NCBI GenBank assembly: GCA_029948255.1 | Contig: JALIZF010001803.1 | Span: 603,501 to 667,500, forward strand | Direction: 5' to 3' | Source: Telmatactis stephensoni | Taxonomy: Eukaryota; Cnidaria; Anthozoa; Actiniaria; Isophelliidae | DNA: 64,000 nucleotides | Part shown: positions 11,601 through 26,600 of the stretch, piece after piece | How the letters are laid out: every line of letters starts with the position of its first letter | How positions within the stretch are numbered: position 1 is the stretch's first letter | The notes under the pieces: generated by a model | What the model was told of the DNA's origin: nothing | Database searches by the model: none | What the model saw: the letters and a program-made list of their open reading frames with translations, nothing else | Position numbers and translations under genes: made by a program

Positions 11601-14600
11601 TTGCCTCCTTCATGCCAGGATTCTTAATTGAGGGCCATTATATAAACTACCGGGTCACTGGTACTAATGTTTATACCCTTATTAAACTCATCACCAATAG
11701 ATGAGTTTGGCACAGGTGCTTGGTCAGTGGGAAGTGCCTGGCCTAGATGCAGCCATTACCATGGCAACCCTGTCTCAACCCACTGAGCACCATCACACTG
11801 AACAAGTCAGTGGAGTACTTACCTACTTACCTTAGAGGTGGGAGGGTGGGAAAAAGCAATACCAACAGCGTATACGCAAGCTAGCTAGCATATGCGAGAT
11901 GCACTTTGATCCATGACATTTGATCCTGTAACTTAATCTGCGATATCTGTGCCTGGATCGCCATTGTCGCGACAGTATGATGGCAAGCTAGCGAATCAGC
12001 GAACGCGAAGCATGCCACTAGCACGTGGCCATGCTAGACAGCATCAGATAACACTAGTAAACAGCAGGCAGGCAAGGGCATACCGGTACCGGAACACCAT
12101 AGATCCATCAAATTAAGCATTCACTCCCTACTGCGAGCTGGCGATTATGCAACAATATGCAAGCAGTGCTAATTGCTGAAGTTTAACTTTGCCTAAATTT
12201 CATTTAGCCACATTTAAACTCATCACCAATAGATGAGTTTGGCACAGGTGCTTGGTCAGTGGGAGGTGCCTGGCCTAGATGCAGCCATTACCATGGCAAC
12301 CCTGTCTCAACCAAATCTATTTCCAAGGTGCTTGGAGAGGAGGGACAGGGTAACAGGTGCCTCCCAACCCAAAAGACCCAAGCACCATATGCTCAGCAGA
12401 GAATTAAGGAACAGCTTACCTAAGAAAGATGACGAGAGAGGGATGCTAGCGACTCCGCAGGCGTTCTTATTGTTTATACCCTTATTAAATAATTATTAAG
12501 AGATTTTTTAGGGCACAAAATAGTATATATATATGGTCATGATGCCCCACTGCCATGATACCTGCATTATGATATCCCACTTTCTACCATGATACTCTAT
12601 ACATCTCATGCATTTGTCTGTTTCTGTGTTTATTAAGTAGCAAAATGTCTCAAAATACAAAAATATGAAGAGTACAAAATAAGGGTTGTCACTTTCATAT
12701 ACAGGGAAATGTGAAGAATATCATTTATAGAGGCAGTGAGGTGGAGATTAAGGACTGTGCCTTTGATAATGGTAAAGTACCATTGGTAAGTACTTATGTA
12801 TCATCCTGTAGATCCACCACAGTTGTGGATATTGCTAAAAGGGCACCTAACCTTAGACTCTCCAGCCCTCAGCATGCAAATGGCCATCATTACTTTGATA
12901 GCTGGACCAAGTTCATTTGAAAAGGGAGGAAGTTGCACATGTCACTAGTATTCTAAAATGCTCATCATTCATTGCAACTATGATCCCGGCTCACCAAGTC
13001 AGAGCTCAGGTCATAAGGAAACTAAAATGTGATTGGTTGTTCTCTACTACCAATCAACAGCAATAACATTGATTAACATAGATGACTCTCAAAAATGGTA
13101 GCCTAGTACAAAAAGGCCTTGTTACCAGAAAATAAGTGTGGCAACACTTTTATTGCTTTCACAGATGATGTATTCCTATTCCTTAGTTTTCAAATACATA
13201 GTATTTTCTGTGCATTTTACATAATATATAGCTTTTTCAAAAAAGGTTGACGGGACGAATGGCGAATGGGAATCAGCAGTTGGTGATTGCACGACTGAAA
13301 GGAAATTTTGGGTAATAGAAATTGCCTCATTTTCATTAATTAAATACCAAAGCAATGCCGGTACCATGCAGTAAAGACCTTACTGGACAAAGTGGTCAAT
13401 AGGCAATTCATATCTTCACGCCGGATAGCAGTCTAATTAAATAGCATGACCACAGTTCCTTTCAGTCATGCAATCACCAATCACCGATTGCCATTCACTG
13501 TTTGTCCCGTCAACCTTTTTTGAAATAGCTATTCTTGACTTTCACTTACGTCATCGAAAAATTTCCAGGATCCTGAGTGAAATCAAATGTAATTCACTCA
13601 AAAGAGCACATAAAACTATGTAACTCTGCAAAATTTTGAATTGAAAGAAGTTTTTGTTGCGAAGATATTGCCATTTTAACTGCTCATTCTTTAGTAAGAA
13701 ATGTATGGCACTTTGTGATTGGTGTCACTCTATGGGTCACCAAAATATCAGCGAATTTCACATCCCTGAGTAAATTCAATGTATATCTTTGTAAAGAGCA
13801 AGTAAAGCTCCATATGTCCAAGAAATTTTCAGTCTGAAAGAGAATTTTTTTGCAAAGATATTAACAATTTCCCAAACTCATTCTTATGTAAGAAATGTAT
13901 GTCGTCGCCATGTTGGTGTCGCTCTGAGCGACACCAACATGGCGGACAAAATACGAATTGGCAAGATCATATAATAATAACAGTTAAATCGTTTAAGTTG
14001 ATACAGATGTCTTATAAACAAAAGTTTCATTCAAAGACCAAGCCAAATGTGCGTAATTTGTAGCAAATTTGTCTGTTTTACGTCTGTTGAATACGCGTGA
14101 CAATATTGCATGACAAGATTTATACCTCTGATAACTCGAAAACCAAACAACGGAAATAGTTCAAATATTCAGGAACAATTTCTGTTGTGGATATAAAGAA
14201 TATACTATAGACCCAACTTTAAGTGATCTATATGAAGCATGTAAGTTTTTTGATGACGTCATGTGAAAGTCAAGAATATATAGACTCATTTGATACCATG
14301 ATGATTCTGGAGGCCTTTCTGGTGTCATTCTCGTAAACAATGAGCCTGCCATTTTTTAAAGTCATCTATAATACACTCTATATATGTACATGTATCTATG
14401 AGATGTTACTGATCTAGGCTTCAATTCTGTAAGTGCACTTGTCAAAATACTCTTCTGACAGTTTTCTTTATATCATTAGGTTGGAAGTATTGTGTTTTTT
14501 AGCACCAAGGCAGCAAATCAGCTACTGACATTACATACCTACCCACCACTTGATGCATGTACTTATTATGGGTTAGATAATGGAGCCAAGCCTATACAGG

Positions 14601-17600
14601 TGACTAGGTCATCCTTCGTCATTATTATCATCCTATCTTATCATTACTGTTTTTGCTATCATCATCTCTGTTATTAGCTAAGAAAAGTGTATGCTCCTGA
14701 CACCTTACTAACCACTTCCTGACACCTTACCAACCACTTCCTGACACCTTACCAACCACTTCCTGACACCTTACTAACCACTTCCTGACACCTTACCAAC
14801 CACTTACTAACACCTTACCAACCAATTACTGACACCTTACCAACCACTTACTAACACCTTACCAACCAATTACTGACACCTTACCAACCACTTACTAACA
14901 CCTTACCAACCACTTGCTGACACCTTAACAACCACTTGCTGACACCTTACCAACCACTTGCTGACACGTTACAAACCACTTCCTGACACCTTACCAACCA
15001 CTTAAAATTGACACCTTACACACCACTTGCTGACACCTTACCAACCACTTACTTACACCTTACCAACTACTTCCTGACACCTTACCCACTGCCTCCTGAC
15101 ACCTTACCAACCACTTACTGACACCTTACCAACCACTTACTGACACCTTACCAACCACTTACTGACACCTTACCAACCACTTACTGACACCTTACCAACC
15201 ACTTACTGACACCTTACCAACCACTTGCTGACACCTTACCAACCACTTGCTGACACCTTACCAACCACTTACTGACACCTTACCAACCACTCACTGACAC
15301 CTTACCAACCACTTCCTGACACCTTACCAACCACTTAAAATTGACACCTTACAAACCACTTACTAACACCTTACCAACCACTTACTGACACCTTACCAAC
15401 CACTTACTGACACCTTACCAACCACTTACTGACACCTTACCAACCACTTACTGACACCTTACCAACCACTTACTGACACCTTACCAACCACTTACTGACA
15501 CCTTACCAACCACTTACTGACACCTTACCAACCACTTACTGACACCTTACCAACCACTTACTGACACCTTACCAACCACTTACTGACACCTTACTAACCA
15601 CTTACTGGCACCTTACCAACCACTTCCTGACACCTTACCAACCACTTCCAGACACCTTACCAACCACTTCCTGACACCTTACCAACCACTTAAAATTGAC
15701 ACCTTGCAAACCACTTACTGACACCTTACCAACCACTTCCTGACACCTTACCAACCACTTAAAATTGACACCTTGCAAACCACTTACTGACACCTTACCA
15801 ACCACTTCCTGACACCTTACCAACCACTTACTTACACCTTACCAACTACTTCCTGACACCTTACCCACTGCCTCCTGACACCTTACCAACCACTTACTGA
15901 CACCTTACCAACCACTTACTGACACCTTACCAACCACTTACTGACACCTTACCAACCACTTACTGACACCTTACCAACCACTTACTGACACCTTACCAAC
16001 CACTTAATTACACCTTACCAACTACTTCCTGACACCTTACCCACTGGCTCCTGACACCTTACCAACCACTTACTGACACCTTACCAACCACTTACTGACA
16101 CCTTACTAACCACTTACTGGCACCTTACCAACCACTTCCTGACACCTTACCAACCACTTCCAGACACCTTACCAACCACTTCCTGACACCTTACCAACCA
16201 CTTAAAATTGACACCTTGCAAACCACTTACTGACACCTTACCAACCACTTCCTGACACCTTACCAACCACTTAAAATTGACACCTTGCAAACCACTTACT
16301 GACACCTTACCAACCACTTACTGACACCTTACCAACCACTTACTGACACCTTACCAACCACTTGCTGACACCTTACCAACCACTTCCTGACACCTTACCA
16401 ACCACTTAAAATTGACACCTTGCAAACCACTTACTGACACCTTACCAACCACTTACTGACACCTTACCAACCACTTACTGACACCTTACCAACCACTTAC
16501 TTACACCTTACCAACTACTTCCTGACACCTTACCCACTGCCTCCTGACACCTTACCAACCACTTACTGACACCTTACCAACCACTTACTGACACCTTACC
16601 AACCACTTACTGACACCTTACCAACCACTTACTGATGGCTTGGTAAATATCTATGCTGGTCAATTATTGCATTTCATTACTTCAACTTTGTCCCATTTGC
16701 TACTTGGTTACCACCTATTCTTCTAAAATGCTTTTTTTCTTCCAGATCTCTCTGTTCTTTGACCTTCTTCTGAGCATGGCTAGCAGCATTACTGAAAATG
16801 ATTATGTTTCTGGCAAACCCAGTTGTTCATATGGTAAAAGCACTAGGACTGGTGTCAAGAAAATGTCAGATGATGAAAACCAATTCATGACTGGTGCAAG
16901 GAAGACATTATGGAAAAATCTCAGAGAAATGAAGGCACATGGGGGTAAGAATTAATTGATGAACAAATAAGTTTCCTTTGCATATTTGGAACCCTCAGTT
17001 TGACAACTACTTGTTCTCAATGACCTCCCTTTATTCCTATTTGAGTGAAAATTCAATAAACCTATATTCTATCACCCAGGTCTAAACTGTCATTTTCATC
17101 TATTTTAACCGTATTACTGTGACAGTGCATATTACAGGTCGTGCATTCCATTCCATGATGACATCAATTTGTTGCCCTTTATCAAACAGAGTTCAGTTTC
17201 TGTGCATGCTGCCAGACCATGCAATTTGCACAGTAATATGAAAACTGCTTTAAACACTGACTTACTTAATGCATGTTTATGATGTACGACTGAGTGTTTT
17301 GTCTGTAGTTGTGATGAAAGAAAGATGTAAATATAACTACATGCACCAAGTGGGGGTTTGTTATCGAGTGCAGATGTCAAAGTGCCTGAAGTTTTTGAAG
17401 GATGAAAATCTTCCTTACCAAGCATCAAACCATGTTCATGTTTCTGTTGTTGATAATGTAAGTGAATAAATATGTACAAATATTATCTCATTTTCTCCCA
17501 GCCCTATGTTTCTTTTAAGCAATTTCCTATTTTCTTTTTCCTTTTCTTTTTCAGTTTTCTTTTCTTACTCCCAGGGTTGTCAAAAAGATTTTAAGTAGGC

Positions 17601-20600
17601 ATTGATTGAACTTTAGTAGACAGCAATCAGGAACAAGTGTAGCTCAGATGGTTAATTAGTGTTTGGCTTTCTGATGTGAGATGTCTGAGTTTGATTCCCG
17701 GTCACCTCACACTTGTTTCAACTTCTTTCCATTCTGTGTAGCTTTAAGTAGCTTTAAATCCCTTAATGGAGCACTGATGGAGAGACAGTGGATAAAGAGT
17801 GCACTGTTAGCTTCCTGGGAGACCAGCTTAATTCTAGCTGAAAGAAATACCGATGTTAAATATAGACTGTGCTTTACCTTTACGTTTAGCACGCATGCTG
17901 GTCATGACACCCCATTGCTATGACGCCCCAACCATGACACCCCCAGATCATAATGTCCCCAAATCATGACCGTGTACTGACAGCACTGGAGATCATAATT
18001 TTATTTGCTTCACAACAAAAATTTTATTTATTAATAACTTTTGTTTTTAATTGGTCAATTTGTTTGCGTTTCCAGCAATTTTCATCCAGTGAAAATCTCA
18101 AAGCAATATTGCTGGTTGCTGCCACTTCCTAAAAACTCCACACTACCTGCCTGTAACAGTGATTTTTAACCCTTTTGTCTTTACCCATGTCATGATTCAA
18201 AGTTTTAAATAGTAATAAAATGATTCAACTGAAAACTAGGTGTTTTTTCCTTTGCAGAGTCAAACCATTGATGACGAAGCAATAGTAATTAACACTGTCA
18301 TAAAAGGTTCCGTGAAAGTAAACAAGAATGAACAGAGTGAACAAAGTGAACGAAGAATAATGAATACTGTAATAACACACAGTTATTTACAGGTATTGAA
18401 CCACAAACTTCCACTGATGTATAGTCTTACTGATCACAAGTGGGTTTCTATTGGACTATTCAGCTTCCCACTGTTAATTATTTCTTTGTATTAACTGAGT
18501 AGACTTTGTAAGGAGTACCAGTCCGGGAGAATGAATGAATGAAGGGATGGATGAAAATGAATGGGAGAATGAATGAAGGGATGAATGAAAATGAATGGGA
18601 GAATGAATGAAAGGATGAATGAAAATGAATGGGAGAATGAATGAAGGGATGAATGAAAATGAATGGGAGAATGAATGAAGGGATGAATGAAAATGAATGG
18701 GAGAATGAATGAAAGGATGAATGAAAATGAATGGGAGAATGAATGAAAGGATGAATGAAAATGAATGGGAAAATGAATGAAGGGATGAATGAAAATGAAT
18801 GGGAAAATGAATGAAGGGATGAATGAAAATGAATGGGAGAATGAATGAAGGGATGAATGAAAATGAATGGGAGAATGAACGAAGGGATGAATGAGTTCTA
18901 GTTCAGGACAGCCATTTTCAATTCACATTTTAATTAGAGCTGCATTATTTGGCTAGCTATGGCCTGTGGAACTACAGCTGAAGGGGTGACATTGAAAATG
19001 AAGACAGACTAAAACTTCAGGCTAAAAGATCAATCATTTCAGTATTTTTCTTCTTTGTTTAGGGTGGAATTACAGTAGAACCTGGTTGCATTCTGTCAGG
19101 AATTGGCCCTAATGACTTGAAGGTAAAGAATTCTTGTATTTTGTAGTTAAACACAATTATTTTATAAGTAGCTTAAAAAAGTGTGAAGGTTGAATCAGAC
19201 ACAGACCTCCTTTGGGTTGTCGCACAGCATGGAAGACTAGCCATGCATGACAACCCTATGGACATCTGCGAAGAAGGCGAGAAAATGTGTGGACCTGTAA
19301 AAAAGGAATCATTTATGGGTTTATGATACATTAATTTTAAAGTATCCAATTTGTTTTTCCTTCTAGGATGTTACAAATTTCCTTCCAAAATTACATTGTC
19401 TTCTTGGTTACAATGTGTCATTATCAGATGTCAGTTCTAATCCTCATAAAGTGTTTGTTGTCTTTGGTGTAAATGATCATTTAGATGTAAGTATATGCTA
19501 GTAGTAGTCGTTGTCGTCCTCCTCCTCTTCTTCCTCCTCTTCTTCAAAATTCATCTGAAGATATGATAAAGTGCAACAAATATGAGAGAAATAAGCAAAA
19601 GTATGTTAAGATTTGATGTTTACAGTTGTTTGTAAGTACTTTACTGCAACTTAAAATGAAGCCTGGAGAGGTATAGCCAAAACAGTCCCATAATTCAATA
19701 ATAGCGAATAACGTGCTTGTTTGCTGTCATTTTATTATCGTGATTCACTCCTTTCATTTTAACAATAAACGTTCTTGTGTGCGATGGTTTTCATGATTGC
19801 ATTCCCAGATAACTTTTGGGTAGCTTCTTTTGCTAGTTTTCCGACTATTAAAGGAGGGTTTTTTTGATATAAAAAGAGATGTCAAAAAATGTTCTGGTAG
19901 TTTAGATGACTAGGGTTTTTAGCAGTTATCTCAAAATCCAAGAGTTCTAAGTTTTTATTACAAATCTCTGAGTGTGTATCACTGTTTTATCTCGTAATTA
20001 GAAACAAGTATCAAGTGGTTCTTTTTGTAACAACTCCTGGGAAGACTTCTTTAAAAGAACTGGGATAGCAGAAGATGATCTTTGGCTGAATGGAATGGTA
20101 TGAATGTTTACCTGTTCAATATAGACTGTGATATTGATTTTAATAATGAAAATTTAAGGTTAACATTGTATTCTGTTACCCTTAATTGTCATTATTAAAC
20201 GTTTACCTGTGCTTCTTTCTGAGGTGTACATAAGGAGCTGTTCCAAATCTTGGTGTCCACAACAGAGTCCGAGTGTCGTTCTCACTTGAAAAATTGGGAC
20301 GGAATTGCAAAAGAACGGAAGGTTTTGTTTGTTCTTGCGTCGTGTTGCGTCGCTAATGAGAACCAGGTTTATGGTCTAGAGTATCGTTTGTCTGGTTCAC
20401 GTACTATCGAACTGATTCTATATTCCCAGTTTTATCAAAGATAGGAAACAAAAACATGACTAGCTCAAAATTTGAACACCACTCACTTTAGAATAGATTC
20501 TAGTACTGCTCTAGGCCTAGGACTTCACAGTCAAAGCACCAATATGTTAGCATTATCATATCACCCGTACGGCCCTGCTCGCACGCTCTTAAGATGACGT

Positions 20601-23600
20601 GATCGGCGCCGTACGGCTTTGCGCGAGCGGGCCGGAAAAATACGTACGACCCTGCTCGTTTGCGCGCGCAATAATTCGATTTGTATTACAGAGATTTTTA
20701 GCACTTTTTATAAAAGAAAAGTCAGATCATATGATAAAATGTTTTATATTGACTAAGTTAGGTCGGGACGAACGGGAAAATACTTGGCTCGCTGCGCTCG
20801 ATCCCTACCGGATGACCTCGTGCAAAATATTTTTCCGTCTGACCCTTTAACCCTCTGCATTTACCATAAAAAGGAACCATGCTGATGCAAAATTAAACAA
20901 GATGGAAAACATTTTTGTTGTATTGTTTTTCAGCTCGAGGACAAGCGTACTTTATTAAATGCACGTCTATTCCCCGTAATTCATCCCTTCACTGATAAGC
21001 ACATATCACCTTTAAGTGATTGCCTGTGGTTGGCTGGTGTAAACACACAGTACTCTAAAGAAACCATGCTACGAAGGTAACCAGTATGTCTTTTAAATGC
21101 CCACGTGGAGATGCGCAGTAGCAAGGGTCCCAAACTACCTTAAGTGTCGATTTATTCTACTGCTTAGCAAAAGAAAGAAAAAGAGAGGGGGCAGGTTAGC
21201 TGATCGAATTTCACCGGAAAAGAACTTTTTTTCACTGTTTGCGTTTGTTAGGTTTGAGCGCCGCCTACATCGCGCAGACATCAAGTTTCGCTCACTTAGT
21301 ATTGTAGTCTCTTGGCGTCGATTTATTGTCTTCATGTATTTTATAGATGGCATACCTCATGGCGACTTTCATTCAAGGAAATCATGTCGTGCGTGGATCC
21401 TGGGACCGAGTTTCACTGGCGAAGACAACTGTTCTTTGAAATAGGACGACACCAAGTCGAGGCTGCTTTGAAGGGCGGTACCAACACGTGCTTTCTTCCT
21501 TTCCTTAAGACATGCGCATTAGAGGGTTTTCATGAAGAGATCTTGGCTTCAATGGATGAAAGTAAGTTTACTAGTATAGCGAATGGGAGCGACACCAAGG
21601 TGAACGCCTTAAAAGATTTGCTGACTCTATGTACAATGGTGTTCACTAAAAGTGGATGGGAAAGAGGCTAGATAAACTTTGAAGCATCTCACATTTAAAT
21701 TAGACAACAGAAAGGTTTCTAGAATGGGAAATGAGAGGAAAAATCTTACTGGTGTCATAAAATTGATTCAGAGTCCAATGTGACTTGTAAGAACAGACAC
21801 TGAGCCATCTTTTAAAGGTATATGTGTTAGCTGTCTTTCTCAGCACGGACCTCAACAGGCAGAAAAGTAAAAAGAAAAAGAAAAAGAAAAGAAAAGAAAA
21901 AGAAAGAAAGAAAGAAAGACTGACTCTATGTACAATGGTGTTCACTAAAAGTGGATGGGAAAGAGGCTAGACAAACTTTGAAGCATCTCACATTTAAATT
22001 AGACAACAGAAAGGTTTCTAGAATGGGAAATGAGAGGAAAAATCTTATTGGTGTCATAAAATTGATTCAGAGTCCAATGTGACTTGTAAGAACAGACACT
22101 GAGCCATCTTTTAAAGGGATATGTGTTAGCTGTCTTTCTCAGCACGGAACTCAACAGGCAGAAAGTCAAAAAAGAAGGAAAGAAACAAGGATTTTTGTAT
22201 ATTTTCAATCCTGTGTTTACTAAAGAACAATATGTATCCACATCATGTGTTAATCTTTAACAGTCGCCAGTAAAAATACTTCTATGGGCGTGGCAGGCCG
22301 TACTCTAGCATGTATTGCCGATGTCTTGGGTGCCATGGCTGGTGAGAAAGCCGGTCTTCGTAGTGGTCCTGCGCAAAACGTTGCGTGGAAAGACGCCTTT
22401 CAGTTACTAGAGGTAAAAATCTGCTGTTTGGGTGTCAATTTCTAGATTCACACGCAAATCTACATGAATTAAATTACATTTGGTAATCGTCTTTTTCATT
22501 TTCGCTGTGCAAATGGGTAGAGTAGCCTGTTAAGATAGTCTTAGTTACATCAGCAGACAAAGTCTAAACCACGGAGGCACAGTTTTTGATTGGTGTCCAA
22601 CAATTTACGAAGCAAGAAGCTGGCTGTTTTCTCATCTCACACAAGCATAAATTGACATACACAACGACTCTCACGATCATCATAACTATCAACGTCATTG
22701 TCTCTTCTCCTTTTCAGAACAAAAAAATCGAGGAAGGCGTGAAGGCCATGGCGTTGGAGAGGTCTAAATGGATGGATCGGTACACTTGTTCGTTCGTTCG
22801 TGTTTTCCTTTTTTTCGTTAATTCATTTCTTCTCATTCGTTTGTTCATTCATTCAATTTCATTATTCCGTTTGTTTGTAGACCTGACTTGTTAATCCGTG
22901 CAGCACGTCATTATGAAGGTGCTGAACAGATTCTACGACGACATGCAGTGATGACAGCTCAACAGGTTAGTACACTTCTATGCAGTAATAGTTTAGTTTA
23001 TTTAACGATCCCTTCCTATGAAGGTAAGGACACCACAACAGCTTTCGCCAATTACTGTGGGCCCTGTAGTGTTATAGGACAGACCACACACACCGGCAAC
23101 TTCATGGTCTACTCTCCCCAAATAGTGGTGTGGGTTCATTAACGTGCCTCCAATGCAAGGGTATGTGTAGAAGTTTTTGGAGAGACGGGGCCAATGGTTT
23201 AACGTCCTTAATTATCCGAGAAGAAACGTCCCGTACACACCATGCAATTTTTTTTGCAAAGTCGCGCACAACACAGATTTGCACGGTGTGTTAATCCCTG
23301 TTACGCGCAACACGGTGCTCTTTTGCTAATGTGCGCAACGTTGCAAAATAAGCAAGTATCGTGTGTCCGGGGCATTAATGAGCGAGTGATGGTAACACAA
23401 CAATGATTTGTTTTTCTAGTTCATGGATTTCAAGGAGATAGATCCTCCTCCACTAAACCAGTGGGTCATCTCAGAAGCACCAGGTACTGATGCTCAAAAG
23501 TCCATGGGAGTCCCTAGCCTTCTCTGCCGGCAACTTCTATATTCTACTATTACTGGCATTTCTTTTGCAAGGGGCCTCCTAAACGCAACGATTCTATCAC

Positions 23601-26600
23601 AGGAAGAACAAAATCGGAGATAGATTATTGCGGAGGGTCCCCAAATATTAGGAGTTGCCTGGGAGAAAGATATGTATCAAATATTTAATATTTGACAATC
23701 ACTGGGATAAGACGTTTTAGAGCTCTGAGTAGAGTTTTTGTGGTTCTGTGACAGGCGTACAACGATGTGTTATCTGTTTTGTTTTTAGTTCGAATAGATT
23801 TCAGTGGTGGATGGACAGACACGCCTCCTATTGCTTATGAACATGGAGGAGTGGTAACTAATGTTGCCATTAAACTCAACGGAGAGGTAATGTGCTCAGA
23901 AAATATAAATGGTAAAGAAAAACAAGTGCATGAATGAACGAATGAATCAGTGACAAAAAGCTGGATGAATGAACGAATGAATGAATGGATGGATGGATGA
24001 ATGAATGAACGAACGAGTGAATGAATGAATAGAAATAGGAACGGAGAGAGGAAGGAGGAGTGTATTATATGAGTGAGTGAATGAGTGATGTTTTGACTTG
24101 TATTTTATACTTCCATAAAGTCATATACCATCAACACATTATGTATTTCCTGCAGAAACCACTCCAAGTAAAAGCCAAGCGAATAACCGAGTAAGTATGT
24201 TATGCATATTTATTAGCCAAAACTTTACGATGCTAAAATGCCATTTTGTTGATCTAACAGACTACATATAGTACTGGTGATATTAGCAGGAGACCATAGT
24301 GTTCGTGTAGTATGCGAGAAATCAAACGACATGGCTGACTACTCTCAACCTCATGCCCCAGGTGAGCTAATCAGGAACTCATTTATTCCTTGTTACAGCT
24401 TACACTGCGACCACCACGCATGCGTGCTTCATAAAACGCCTCCTCATTCTCTTACCCAGAACACCTCCACCTTCAGTGGAGGGGAGGTACGAAAATCGAG
24501 GTGCTCTGGGTACGAGAATGAAGAATGAGCGCCTCCTCAATAAAAATATTCAGCATAGAATATATTCTATTGCCTGCCTTTTTCTCCCAGTATGTTTCTG
24601 TTTCCCCTCGTGCTCAAAATTAAAACTCAAAGATGTGATATGGGAAAATCTAAAGAAAAATATTCTAAAATATTGCTTGGGAACCCTGTGGTAAGGACAC
24701 GCGCGTAAGCCCGCGAAATCTCGCGCATGCGCAGTTGTTTTGCCACGGTGTATTTAAGTTCGATCCTTAGTGACCTGACGCACTTGTTTTGACTTCTCTC
24801 TGATCCATATGGCTGTAAACGTCTGTGAAGTGGAGCACTTTTGGAGATAGGGGGACTGTTTGCGCATCATCGGACTCACGAGAAACCGACATAAAATAAC
24901 CTCCACCTAAAGTAGATTTCGTATGACTGTGAAAACGGCCCGGTCACGTCACTGCACGGCAGGAACCTCGAATGTTTTTGTAGACAACACGGAACTGACA
25001 CTGACACGGTACGAGGTGGTGCATTTTACACTCGTACGAAATCTGCTCTATTTGAAGGCGTTACACCTTACGTCTGCGCTCGTTTTGTGACCTTGTGATC
25101 TGTCGGACATTAATTTATCTTTTGACCTATTTCCATATTTCGTACTCTCCTCTCCAGGTGCTTTGGTAAAAGCGTGTTTCTGTGCAGCCAAGTTAGTCGA
25201 CCTTTCCTCTGCACAACCACTTGCCGACCAACTCAAACAGCAGTACGGTTGTGGCTTTGAAATCCACTCAATGGTCGACCTACCTTATGGGAGTGGACTA
25301 GGGACTAGTAGTATTTTAGCTGGGGTTGTCATGGCAGCAGTGCTGCGTGCCGCTGGCCGTACCGCGGACGTCACTACACTAGTCCATGCTGTAATGGTCG
25401 TCGAGCAGATGCTGACTTGTGGTGGTGGTTGGCAGGATAACGTTGGAGGTCTGGCGCCTGGTTTTAAAATTGCTCGTTCCAGTCCTACGCTACCTATTAA
25501 AGTTGAATACCAAAAACTTGAAGTTTCGAACTCTTTTGTTGAAGAACTTAGTAAATGTCTTGTGTTTGTGTATACTGGCAAGACTAGACTAGCCAAGAAC
25601 CTGCTCCAGGTAGTTTATATCATTATTATTTCTGCATTTCAAATGGGAGGGTAGTTTAGTTGGTTACTGCGTGGCCTATGCGTGTTTGTTTCGACTTCTT
25701 GCTTTCTTGCAGCTTTAGCTTTAAATAGCTTTAAACGGACTGGCCAGTTGACCAAGTTTACGAGCTACCGACATTGCTTTACCTTTTCAAATAGGCTAAT
25801 TTAACAAACGCGACACGAGAGCAAGACGTGAGATTCGTCCGTTGCGTGACGACCGTGACGGCGTCAGGACGCCACTTCGCTTGTTTGCGCTTTCTCTTCT
25901 TGACGTCGGCGACATCAACGGTCATTTCGAGCAAAATTTGTCAGCGTCGCATCGCGTTTGCTAAACGAGGCGGAGCGCGGATTGTGCGCTTCTTGGGGCC
26001 CGTTTCTCAAAAGACCCGAGAACTTTACGTACCCGTTAACTTATTCGATTTATTTAGGTTAACGGGTCCGTAAAGTTATCGGGTCTTTTGAGCGGAAACG
26101 GGCCCCTGGCTTCCCTTCTTTACCCATTCCAGTAATTATTTCCCTGAAACTATCTTCTCTTTCTTATAACGGCCAGTATATTTCAATAGGCAATTTTATG
26201 TTGCTTTGCAGAATTTTCATTTGTAAATTACCTTTAGTTTTCAATAAAGACGCTTGTTAAATACGACTTAACTGGGTGATTGACAGACTTAGTATTTCCC
26301 CACTTTCAATTATTAATTATTCATTTGTTCTTTAAGAATGTGGTCCGTAACTGGTACGGTAGAGAACCCAAGCATCGTGAAAGGTTGTTGATGATCTAGC
26401 AAGCAATGCTGAGGACATAGCCAAAGCAATTGTTGGCGGTACGTTAAACCTTTCTAGATCAAGAAATCTGATTGGATTAAACTCATCTAATCATGCATTG
26501 TAATTCTTTTTAGGTGACTTGGCTCGTTTTGGTGAGTGCGTCAGTAACTATAGAGAACAGAAGAGACTTATAGCACCAGGTTAGGATTTCTCTGTTGATG

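Noticed and set aside
14697..16636. CRISPR-like repeat array
   Set aside because: Units abut without unique spacers and lie in an animal intron; it is a minisatellite.
26337..26372. Placing the first FCSK shift at the TGG codon at 26352
   Set aside because: It would fit the T-skip rule, but the zero-frame residues WYGRE match the family's WYAR segment, so the shift must come later; it is kept as an exception.
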